From NCBI RefSeq assembly GCF_026340095.1, contig NZ_JAPEPO010000001.1, positions 62,001 through 126,000 of the forward strand: a stretch of 64,000 nucleotides of DNA. Reading direction: 5' to 3'. A model generated the notes under the pieces. The model was not told where the DNA came from, did no database searches, and saw nothing but the letters and a program-made list of their open reading frames with translations. This document shows, piece after piece, positions 1 to 6,863 of this stretch (its first letter is position 1; every line of letters begins with the position of its first letter). Origin of the DNA: Streptomyces sp. NBC_01446 (GTDB lineage: Bacteria; Actinomycetota; Actinomycetes; Streptomycetales; Streptomycetaceae). The translations under genes were made by a program, and so were the position numbers.

Positions 1-5
1 ACGGG

Positions 6-932
6 TCAGCGGCTCACGGCGGTTTCGCGGTCGATGCGCGACAGCTTCTCGGGGTTGCGCACGGCGTAGAGCCCGGTGATGAGGCCGTCGTCGACGTGCA
101 CCGCCATGACGGTGTCGATGTCGCTGCCGCGCCGCAGAACGAGCGCCGGGTATCCATTGACCTGTGCCGGCCTGAGGGACATCGCGGCGTCGATCCTGCC
201 CAGCACCTGGGCCACCTCGTCTGCGCCCACGACGGGCACCAGCGCGGCCCGCACGACTCCGCCGCCATCGGTCAGCAGCACGACCTCCGGCGCGATCATG
301 TCGAGCAGGGTCTTGAGGTCGCCCGTCTCGATCGCTTGCTGGAAGGCGGCGAGCGCACCACGTGTCTCGGCCGGGGAGATGACCTCGCGCGGCCGGCGTG
401 CCGCCACGTGGGCCCGTGCCCGGTGCGCGATCTGGCGGACCGCGGCCGGGCTCTTGTCGACGGCTTCCGCGATCTCGTCGTATCCCAGATCGAACACCTC
501 GCGCAGCACGAACACCGCGCGTTCGGTCGGCGCGAGTGTCTCCAGTACCAGCAGCATCGCCATCGAGACGCTGTCGGCCAGCTCGACGTCCTCCGCCACG
601 TCCGGCGCGGTGAGCAGCGGCTCGGGCAGCCAGGGTCCGACGTAGGACTCCTTACGGCGGCGGAGCGTACGCAGTCGGCTCAGCGCCTGGCGCGTGGTGA
701 TGCGGACCAGGTAGGCCCGATGGTCCCGCACCGTGTCGAGGTCGACGTCCGCCCAGCGCAGCCACGTCTCCTGCAGGGCGTCCTCCGCGTCGGCCGCCGA
801 GCCGAGCATCTCGTAGGCGACCGTGAACAGCAGATTGCGATGGGCGACGAACGCCTGGGTGGCGTTGTCCGTGCGGCTGTCACGAGCGCGGTCGTCGGCC
901 ATGTCGGCGCTTCGCTCTGTGGGCTCGCTCAT
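6..932 (-). CDS. sigJ: ECF41-family RNA polymerase sigma factor (SigJ-like)
   Basis: A 308-residue ECF sigma factor with sigma2 (about residues 26-95), sigma4 (about 120-180, with an ERAVFVLREVFDLGYDEIA core) and a C-terminal SnoaL-like extension (about 185-300). Seen directly are the ECF41 signatures WLPEP (101-105, linker), DGGG (222-225) and NPEKL (293-297). In this family the extension replaces an anti-sigma factor and controls activity. The ATG at 932 has an AGGAG about 7 nt upstream. The gene is divergent from the carboxymuconolactone decarboxylase-type gene at 1130, the usual ECF41 partner, and its own upstream region carries an ECF41-type promoter, so autoregulation is inferred. The inducing signal cannot be read from the sequence. 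Confidence 0.93.
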   Translation of the reverse strand: MSEPTERSADMADDRARDSRTDNATQAFVAHRNLLFTVAYEMLGSAADAEDALQETWLRWADVDLDTVRDHRAYLVRITTRQALSRLRTLRRRKESYVGPWLPEPLLTAPDVAEDVELADSVSMAMLLVLETLAPTERAVFVLREVFDLGYDEIAEAVDKSPAAVRQIAHRARAHVAARRPREVISPAETRGALAAFQQAIETGDLKTLLDMIAPEVVLLTDGGGVVRAALVPVVGADEVAQVLGRIDAAMSLRPAQVNGYPALVLRRGSDIDTVMAVHVDDGLITGLYAVRNPEKLSRIDRETAVSR

Positions 933-974
933 TGCCGGCTCCTGCCTGTTCTCTCACGACCGTGTCACGCACAA

Positions 975-1001
975 GACGCCGCCCCTCACCGTCTTGTGAC
1001 A
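975..1001 (-). promoter_or_regulatory. ECF41-type promoter of the sigma-factor gene
   Basis: On the minus strand TGTCACA (plus 995-1001) is followed after exactly 16 nt by CGTC (plus 975-978). This is the published ECF41 target consensus TGTCACA-N16-CGTC. It lies about 43 nt upstream of the sigma-factor start codon, fitting autoregulation. Confidence 0.75.
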
Positions 1002-1035
1002 CCCGAGACCAGTGCTCTACGTCACATTGCCGCGC

Positions 1036-1062
1036 TGTCACAGGATCCGGTCGGGCGGCATC
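1036..1062 (+). promoter_or_regulatory. Near-match ECF41 promoter for the CMD partner gene
   Basis: Plus-strand TGTCACA (1036-1042) is followed after 16 nt by CATC (1059-1062), one mismatch from the ECF41 -10 element CGTC. It lies about 68 nt upstream of the ATG at 1130. Together with the minus-strand promoter it makes a divergent ECF41-controlled pair. Confidence 0.5.
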
Positions 1063-1129
1063 TCGTGTTTGTCAGGCTGCCGCGCGAACGATGCGCACGG
1101 CATGCGATGCACGATTGGGGAGACACGTC

Positions 1130-1615
1130 ATGGAACTCCGTATGAACCTTTTCGGCAATGAGATCGGTACCAAGATCGGCAAGCGGATCTACGCCGTCAG
1201 CCGGGTGATCCAGGAATCACCGCTGCCGAAGACCACCCAGGAGCTGGTGCAGCTGCGCGCCAGCCAGATCAACGGCTGCGGTTTCTGTGTCGACATCCAC
1301 GGCAAGGACGCCGCGGCCGGCGGCGAGACGCCGGCCCGCCTGAACCTGGTCGCCGCCTGGGGCCACTCCACCGTGTTCACCGAGGCCGAGCGGGCCGCGC
1401 TGGCGCTCACCGAGGAGGGCACGCGCATCGCCGACGACGGCCGTGGTGTGTCCGACGAGACGTGGGCCCAGGTGCGCAAGCACTACGACGAGGACCAGGC
1501 CGTCGCGCTGGTCTCACTGATCGCGATGATCAACGCGACCAATCGGCTCGGCGTGATCCTGAACAACCAGGGCGGCTCCTACGAGCCCGGCAACCTCGCC
1601 GCCATCGCGAACTGA
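1130..1615 (+). CDS. Carboxymuconolactone decarboxylase/AhpD-fold protein (ECF41 partner)
   Basis: A 161-residue all-helical CMD/AhpD-like protein. The catalytic-type motif CGFCVDIH (CxxC plus downstream His) follows RASQING near residue 45, and a second helical half ends with INATNRLGV. Members of this group act as small peroxidase/disulfide reductases or decarboxylases; the substrate here is unknown. ATG 1130 was chosen because GGGGAG lies at 1117-1122 and the upstream in-frame extension is not family-like. ECF41 genes are typically linked to one such 'COE' gene (carboxymuconolactone decarboxylase, oxidoreductase or epimerase), so transcription by the neighbouring sigma factor is inferred. 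Confidence 0.88.
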   Translation: MELRMNLFGNEIGTKIGKRIYAVSRVIQESPLPKTTQELVQLRASQINGCGFCVDIHGKDAAAGGETPARLNLVAAWGHSTVFTEAERAALALTEEGTRIADDGRGVSDETWAQVRKHYDEDQAVALVSLIAMINATNRLGVILNNQGGSYEPGNLAAIAN

Positions 1616-1710
1616 TCAGCAGGTGCGTCCGGGCCGGTCCTGGATCCTTCGATCCGGACCGGCTCAGGTGTCTCTCAAGCGCTTGACGACGCTGACGAGG
1701 CGCTCCGACA

Positions 1711-2391
1711 TCAGCCGGCCAGCCGGGTCAGCTGCCGGTCGTGCCACTTACTGAGCAGCAGCAGCGAGACCGTGGCGCCGATCAGCGCGCAGAACATGTC
1801 CCATTGGGTGTCCCACACATCGCCCTGGGTGGCGAGGAAGGCGTCCGCCGCGTGTCCGCCGATGACCGCCGCCACCCACTCGAACATCTCGAAGACCGCG
1901 CTGAACGCCAGGCACGCGCAGACCGTGAGCGGCGCCAGCCATCGGCTGCCGCGCAACGGAGACGTCCGGACCAGCAACTCCCGCACCAGGACGGCCGGTA
2001 CGAAACCCTGCATCAGGTGCCCGAACCGGTCGTACGGATTCCTGGACAGCCCCAGTCCGTCCTGCACCCACTCGCCCAACGGCACCTGGGCGTACGTGTA
2101 GTGCCCGCCCAGCGCGAGCACCAGCGCGTGCGCCGCGAGGAGACAGCACAGCATCCCCGACAGCGGGAAGCGCCGCCAGGCCAGGACGACCACCGGCAGT
2201 CCGATCAGCACCCACACCACTTCCAGCAACCACGTCGTCCGGTCGTGCGGTGCCCAGGCGGAGACGGCGAGCCCCACGACCACGACGGCGACGCAGACAC
2301 CGGGCAGCACCGGCGACGGGGCCGGGAACGGGGCCACGGACGGGGCCGAATTGTTCGCCGTCCGGCGACGAGCAGCTGCGATCAGGGACAT
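1711..2391 (-). CDS. DUF2238 (YjdF-type) inner-membrane protein
   Basis: A 226-residue polytopic membrane protein with about five to six hydrophobic segments. The family pattern GGHYTYAQVPLGEW, NPYDRFGHLMQGF and ASFSAVFE/DTQWDMF-like stretches with conserved charged residues (Asp, Arg, His, Glu) matches DUF2238/YjdF. ATG 2391 is preferred over the upstream 2421 because AAGGAG lies about 9 nt before it. The function of the family is unknown. It is a lone gene, convergent with the CMD gene. Confidence 0.8.
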   Translation of the reverse strand: MSLIAAARRRTANNSAPSVAPFPAPSPVLPGVCVAVVVVGLAVSAWAPHDRTTWLLEVVWVLIGLPVVVLAWRRFPLSGMLCCLLAAHALVLALGGHYTYAQVPLGEWVQDGLGLSRNPYDRFGHLMQGFVPAVLVRELLVRTSPLRGSRWLAPLTVCACLAFSAVFEMFEWVAAVIGGHAADAFLATQGDVWDTQWDMFCALIGATVSLLLLSKWHDRQLTRLAG

Positions 2392-2833
2392 CCGGGCGCT
2401 CCTTCTTCTCGGTCGCCTCATCGTGGCGGCCCGGAAGCCGGGTGGCCTGAGTACGGCTACTCAATCGGGAGCGGTCGAGTGACGGTGGTGATCACGTCGG
2501 CGGGGACAGCTCCGTGAGGTAGTCGGACAGCTGCGCCGCCGTGTCGGCGAGCACGACGTGCGCCGTGCGGCCACGCAGGATGTCGAGCAGGCGCAACGGG
2601 TAGGCGGCCACGGGCTCGGCCGGCCCGGCACAGTCCGGGCGGCCGCCCGCCCTCCTGCCCGCACTCCCCCGACCGCGCCGCGGTCGACCGCTGTCCACGT
2701 GGTGGGCGGTCAAGTGGCGGATCTTGGTCCTCGGCCGTCGATTCAGCAGGTCAGAGCGGTGCGGCTGGAGCCGTCAGGTGGCGCAATACTGCCGCAACAC
2801 CATCGGAGCGGCGGCGCCGGTACGTTCCCTGCC
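2392..2833. other. Intergenic region with one doubtful small ORF
   Basis: About 440 bp separate the DUF2238 and GntR genes. A minus-strand ORF (2492-2713, TTG start, 73 codons) has a basic, low-complexity N-terminal half and a more protein-like C-terminal half (AAYPLRLLDILRGRTAHVV). No family is recognised and there is no good ribosome-binding site, so it is either a remnant or spurious. The rest presumably carries the promoters of the two flanking genes; no palindromic operator was recognised. Confidence 0.3.
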
Positions 2834-3604
2834 ATGCCAGCCGAACGTATCCCCGCCTCGCTTCCGGTCGCCGCCGCGCGCCGTCGGCGGCTGCGTGCGG
2901 ACCAGGCCCGGCAGCTCGCGGATCTGCTGCGCCACCAGATCCTGTCGGGCGGGTTCCCGCGCGGTGTCCTCCCTCTGGAGGACGTCATCGCCGCCGACTA
3001 CCGGGCCAGCCGCAACACCGTCCGGCAGGCCCTCGACCTGTTGCGCGGCGAGCAGCTCGTCGAGCGGAAGGCCGGCGTCGGCACCGTCGTGGTCTGCGAG
3101 AAGTACCCGCACGGCCTCGACCGGCTGCAAGGCCTGGCCGAGACCCTGCACGAGCACGGCCGGGTCACCAACGAGGTCCGGACCGTCGGGCCGGTCAGCG
3201 CTCCCGGCCCCGTGGCGCACCGGCTCGGTCTGCCCGAGCACACCGACGTGCTCTGTATCGAGCGGCTGCGCCGCCTCGACGGGCTGCCACTCTCCCTGGA
3301 CCTGTCGTATCTGCCTATGGATGTCGGCGGTGACCTGCTCGGCTGCGATCTGGAGAACACGGACGTGTTCCGGCTCCTGGAGACGCTGAGCGGCGGCCCG
3401 CTGGGGCACGCCGAGATCACTCTCGAAGCCGTGAACTCCGACGCGCACTCCGCCGCGGTCCTCGAGGCACCGCGCGGGAGCGCCGTTCTGATGCTGGAGC
3501 GGCTCACTCATCTGCCCGACGGGCGGCCCGTGGACCTGGAGTTCATCCGCTTCCGCGGCGACCGCATCACCATGAGCGGCGTGCTTCGGCGCCACTCCGT
3601 CTGA
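2834..3604 (+). CDS. GntR/HutC-family transcriptional regulator
   Basis: A 256-residue regulator. The N-terminal winged helix (about residues 20-90) carries the GntR recognition helix pattern YRASRNTVRQALDLLRGEQLVERK. The C-terminal half (about 95-250) is a UTRA-type effector domain ending in the typical DLEFIRFRGDRI. The start at ATG 2834 gives normal family length; no strong Shine-Dalgarno is visible. It lies 41 nt upstream of the ferredoxin gene and in the same direction, so it is probably the local regulator of the ferredoxin/ABC/flavoprotein cluster. The ligand is unknown; the transported compound is a reasonable guess. Confidence 0.85.
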   Translation: MPAERIPASLPVAAARRRRLRADQARQLADLLRHQILSGGFPRGVLPLEDVIAADYRASRNTVRQALDLLRGEQLVERKAGVGTVVVCEKYPHGLDRLQGLAETLHEHGRVTNEVRTVGPVSAPGPVAHRLGLPEHTDVLCIERLRRLDGLPLSLDLSYLPMDVGGDLLGCDLENTDVFRLLETLSGGPLGHAEITLEAVNSDAHSAAVLEAPRGSAVLMLERLTHLPDGRPVDLEFIRFRGDRITMSGVLRRHSV

Positions 3605-3645
3605 CCCACCCCACGTTGCTCCTACCACCCTCCCTGGAGACAGCC

Positions 3646-3873
3646 ATGCCCGTTGTCCCGCAGCGCGCCGACGTACCCGTGACCATCGACGAGTCGCGGT
3701 GTATCGACGGCTGCACGCTCTGCGTAGACATGTGTCCGCTCGACTCGCTCGCGATCCACGAGGACAGCGGCAAGGCGTACATGCACGTCGACGAGTGCTG
3801 GTACTGCGGCCCGTGCGCGGCCCGGTGCCCCACCGGCGCGGTCACCGTCAACATGCCCTACCTGCTCCGGTGA
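3646..3873 (+). CDS. 2[4Fe-4S] ferredoxin, AprB-like
   Basis: A 75-residue ferredoxin with two cluster motifs: CIDGCTLCVDMCP (about residues 21-33) and CWYCGPCAARCP (about 50-61). The short C-terminus resembles the beta subunit of APS reductase (AprB) and similar ferredoxins that feed electrons to FAD-binding alpha subunits. ATG 3646 has CTGGAGA about 7 nt upstream; the longer in-frame extension lacks family similarity. The next gene starts 14 nt after the stop. The AprA-like flavoprotein downstream (6864-9593) is the obvious electron-transfer partner, by inference. Confidence 0.88.
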   Translation: MPVVPQRADVPVTIDESRCIDGCTLCVDMCPLDSLAIHEDSGKAYMHVDECWYCGPCAARCPTGAVTVNMPYLLR

Positions 3874-3887
3874 AAGGCTCAACTACC

Positions 3888-5234
3888 GTGCCACATAAGT
3901 ACGTTGTTCCACTCGCCCGGCTGCTGCCGCTCGCCCTCCTGCTGCCCCTTGCCACGGCGTGCGGTGGCACAGCCGGAGCCGAGGACTCCCGCACCGTCAC
4001 GGTGACCGTCGGGTACCAGTCGAAGACCATCAACACCGTCACCGCCGGAACGCTGCTGCGCTCGCTGGGCTACTTCGAGGAGGAACTCGCGGCCCGCGGC
4101 AAGAAGGACGGCAAGACGTACAAGGTGAAGTGGCAGGACTACGCGACCGGTGCCCCCATCACCGCCCAGATGACCGCCGGAAAGATCGACATCGGGTCGA
4201 TGGGTGACTTTCCGCTGCTGATCAACGCGGCGCGGGGCAAGCAGCTGGGGCAGCCGACGCGGCTCGTCTCGGTCACCGGCTACAACCTGCGCGGCGGCCT
4301 CAACACCGTGGTCACCGCTCCTGGTTCGCACCTGAGGTCACTGGCCGACCTGCGCGGCAGGAAGGTGTCCACCAGCGTCGGATCGGCCGCCGACGGCACC
4401 CTGGTACGGGCCCTGAAGAAGGCCGGGATCGACCCGGAGAAGGGCATCAGCAAACTCAACCAGCAGCCCAGCGTGGGCGCGTCCGCCCTGACCGGGGGCA
4501 GCGTCGACGCACTGTCCCAATTCGTCGCCTGGCCCGGCCAGTTGGCGTACGAGGGGAAAGCGAAGGCCCTGTACGACGGCGCCGACCTGAATCTGCCGAC
4601 GTTCCACGGAGTCACCGTCCGGGAGAAGTTCGCCGAGAAGCGCGGCGGGGTCCTCGACGACTTCCTCCAGGCTCAGCGGCGGGCCACTGACTACCTCCGC
4701 AAGCGGCCGGTTGCGGCCGCCGAGTCGGTGGCCGAGGAGACCGGGGTGCCCGCCGAGGCGGTCTACCTCTACAACGGCGCCCACGGCATCGCCACCTTCG
4801 ACCCGGCGCTGCGGCCGGAGTTGATCGCCGCGCTGAAGAAGGACGTCCCGATCCTCAAGGCGGCCAAGCTGGTGGGCGACGTCGACGTGGACTCCTTCGT
4901 CGACCCTGAGCCGCTGAAGCGGGCCACGCACACACCCGCGTATCCGAAGGCGGGCGCCGCCAAGTCCGAGCTGTGGGTGAAGGGGCAGGACTCCACCCGC
5001 ACCTTCGACAGTCCGAAGCAACTGCTCAAGGCGCTGAAGGGAGCTGAGGTCCGGGCCGCGTACGTCCCCGACACGCTGACCGGCACCCTGTGGTACGCCG
5101 ACCGCGCGGTGTGGGTCGCGGACGGCTCCGACCTGCGCGCGTTCGTCACCCCGAGCCACGCGAAGACGTACGTCGAGCGGCACACCGGTGCCCGTGTCGT
5201 CGGTTACGCGGACGCCGTGAGGCTCGCGTCATGA
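3888..5234 (+). CDS. Nitrate/sulfonate-type ABC substrate-binding lipoprotein with C-terminal NosL-like domain
   Basis: A 448-residue lipoprotein. The signal peptide ends in LATAC (residues 21-25). An SsuA/TauA/NMT1-type periplasmic binding fold follows (about 35-345: VTVGYQSKTINTVTAG, KIDIGSMGDFPLL, KVSTSVGSAADGTLV). An additional domain at about 358-448 (TFDSPKQLLKALK, AAYVPDTLTGTLWYADRAVWV, AFVTPSHAKTYVERHTG) resembles NosL, the copper chaperone of nitrous-oxide reductase maturation, although the Cys/Met copper ligands of NosL are not evident. GTG 3888 has GAAAGG about 10 nt upstream. The stop overlaps the permease start (ATGA), so the genes are translationally coupled. Family predicts uptake of an oxidised sulfur or nitrogen compound; the actual ligand is unknown. 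Confidence 0.85.
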   Translation: MPHKYVVPLARLLPLALLLPLATACGGTAGAEDSRTVTVTVGYQSKTINTVTAGTLLRSLGYFEEELAARGKKDGKTYKVKWQDYATGAPITAQMTAGKIDIGSMGDFPLLINAARGKQLGQPTRLVSVTGYNLRGGLNTVVTAPGSHLRSLADLRGRKVSTSVGSAADGTLVRALKKAGIDPEKGISKLNQQPSVGASALTGGSVDALSQFVAWPGQLAYEGKAKALYDGADLNLPTFHGVTVREKFAEKRGGVLDDFLQAQRRATDYLRKRPVAAAESVAEETGVPAEAVYLYNGAHGIATFDPALRPELIAALKKDVPILKAAKLVGDVDVDSFVDPEPLKRATHTPAYPKAGAAKSELWVKGQDSTRTFDSPKQLLKALKGAEVRAAYVPDTLTGTLWYADRAVWVADGSDLRAFVTPSHAKTYVERHTGARVVGYADAVRLAS

Positions 5235-6088
5235 GCGCGGGCCGCTGGCTGGTCCGCGCGGCATCGCTCGCCGCGGCCCTCGGGCTCTGGCAGCTGCTGA
5301 CCTCTCTGGACGTCGAACTCTGGCTGCGGTTCGGGCAGTTCCCCACGGTCGGCGAGGTGGCGTCCGCCTTCGGCGACCGGCTGGGCACCGCCCCGTACTG
5401 GCAGGACCTCGGTTACAGCGTGCGCCGCATCGTGATCGGGTTCCTGCTGGCCGCGGTGCTCGGGGTGGCGGCGGGTACCGCCATCGCGCGGTCGCGGTGG
5501 GCCGCCGATCTGCTCGGCCCGCTCATGGAGGTGGCGCGGCCGATCCCGGCGATCGCCCTGGTCCCGGTCGCGATCCTGCTGCTGCCCAGCAACGAGCAGG
5601 GCATCGTGTTCATCACGTTCACCGCGGCGTTCTTCCCGGTGCTGGTGTCGACGCGGCACGCGGTGCGCGCGCTGACGCCGGTGTGGGAGGAGGCCGTGCT
5701 CACCATGGGCGGCGGCCGCCTGCGGGTGCTGTTCTCGGTGGTGCTGCCGGGAGCGCTGCCGGGCATCTTCGGCGGGCTCTCGGTGGGCATCGGCGTCGCG
5801 TGGATCTGTGTGATCTCGGCGGAGATGATCTCCGGTGAGTACGGGGTCGGTTACCGCACCTGGCAGGACTACACGGTGGTCGACTACCCCGGTGTCTTCG
5901 TCGGCATGGTCACCATCGGCGCTCTCGGCTGGCTCACGTCCACGGCGGTGGAGTTCCTCGGCCGCCGCGCCACCGCCTGGCTGCCGCGTCCGCCCGAGCG
6001 GGCGCCGTCCCGTGCCGTACGCCGCACCGCCGCTCCTCCGGCGGTTTCATCCCCCGCCCCGGCCCTGGAGAAGGAGCCCGTCTCATGA
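5231..6088 (+). CDS. ABC transporter permease (SsuC/TauC type)
   Basis: A 285-residue inner-membrane permease with about six transmembrane helices. The EAA cytoplasmic loop is visible (EEAVLTMGGGRLRVLFSVVLPGALPGI), which docks onto the ATPase. The topology and the R-PIPAIALVPVAILLL segment are typical of the nitrate/sulfonate/taurine importer class. The last about 35 residues are a Pro/Ala-rich cytoplasmic tail. It overlaps the binding-protein gene and the ATPase gene by ATGA on both sides, so one polycistronic, coupled unit is clear. Confidence 0.92.
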   Translation: MSAGRWLVRAASLAAALGLWQLLTSLDVELWLRFGQFPTVGEVASAFGDRLGTAPYWQDLGYSVRRIVIGFLLAAVLGVAAGTAIARSRWAADLLGPLMEVARPIPAIALVPVAILLLPSNEQGIVFITFTAAFFPVLVSTRHAVRALTPVWEEAVLTMGGGRLRVLFSVVLPGALPGIFGGLSVGIGVAWICVISAEMISGEYGVGYRTWQDYTVVDYPGVFVGMVTIGALGWLTSTAVEFLGRRATAWLPRPPERAPSRAVRRTAAPPAVSSPAPALEKEPVS

Positions 6089-6834
6089 GCCCGACGAGTA
6101 CCGCTTCTCTCCGTCAGGGTGCCGAACTCGCCTTGGAAGACGTGCGGCTCGGCCACCACGAAGGACAACCCCTGCCCGGCACCGTGCGCCTGCGGATCGC
6201 GCCGGGCGAACTCGTCGCCGTGCTCGGCCCGTCCGGGTGCGGCAAGTCCACGCTGTTGCGCACCCTCGCAGGGCTGCTGCCCCCATTGGGCGGGCAGGTC
6301 ACGCAGGACGGGTCACCCATCGGCGGGCCCGCCGCCGACCGGGCGCTGGTCTTCCAGGAGAACGCCCTGCTGCCGTGGCGCAGCGGCCGCGCCAACGTCG
6401 AACTCCCCTTGACGATACGGCGGTTGGGGCGAGAAGCGCGACGGAATGTCGCCGACGGGTGGCTGGAGCGCGTCGGTCTGTCCGAGCACGCCCACAAGCT
6501 GCCGCGCCAGCTCTCCGGCGGGCAACGGCAGCGCGTCCAGCTGGCCCGCGCTCTGGCCGGGCAGCCTCGCGCGGTCCTCATGGACGAGCCGTTCGGCGCC
6601 CTCGACCCGCACACCCGCGCGGGCATGCAGGACCTGCTCGTGGACATCCTGCGCGGCACGGGCGCGACCGTCGTCTTCGTCACCCATGACGTGGACGAGG
6701 CGCTCCACCTCGGGGACCGGATCGCCCTGCTCCCCTCCGGCGAGGTCCTGACCGTCCCGCACCCCCGGCAGCGGGACGCACGCAACGCGCCCGCCACCAC
6801 GGGAATCCGCCGCCGCATCCTCACGTCCCTCTGA
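6085..6834 (+). CDS. ABC transporter ATP-binding protein (SsuB/TauB type)
   Basis: A 249-residue ATPase. Walker A GPSGCGKST is near residues 49-57, followed by the Q-loop VFQENALLPW, the signature LSGGQRQRVQLARAL, Walker B RAVLMDEPFGALD and the switch His in VFVTHDVDEA. All catalytic elements are intact. The short C-terminal tail (no regulatory domain) fits the sulfonate/nitrate subfamily. It energises the permease at 5231-6088. The flavoprotein gene begins 29 nt after its stop. Confidence 0.94.
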   Translation: MSPTSTASLRQGAELALEDVRLGHHEGQPLPGTVRLRIAPGELVAVLGPSGCGKSTLLRTLAGLLPPLGGQVTQDGSPIGGPAADRALVFQENALLPWRSGRANVELPLTIRRLGREARRNVADGWLERVGLSEHAHKLPRQLSGGQRQRVQLARALAGQPRAVLMDEPFGALDPHTRAGMQDLLVDILRGTGATVVFVTHDVDEALHLGDRIALLPSGEVLTVPHPRQRDARNAPATTGIRRRILTSL

Positions 6835-6863
6835 CCACCCGCACCCCTGTGAAAGGCCCGCCC

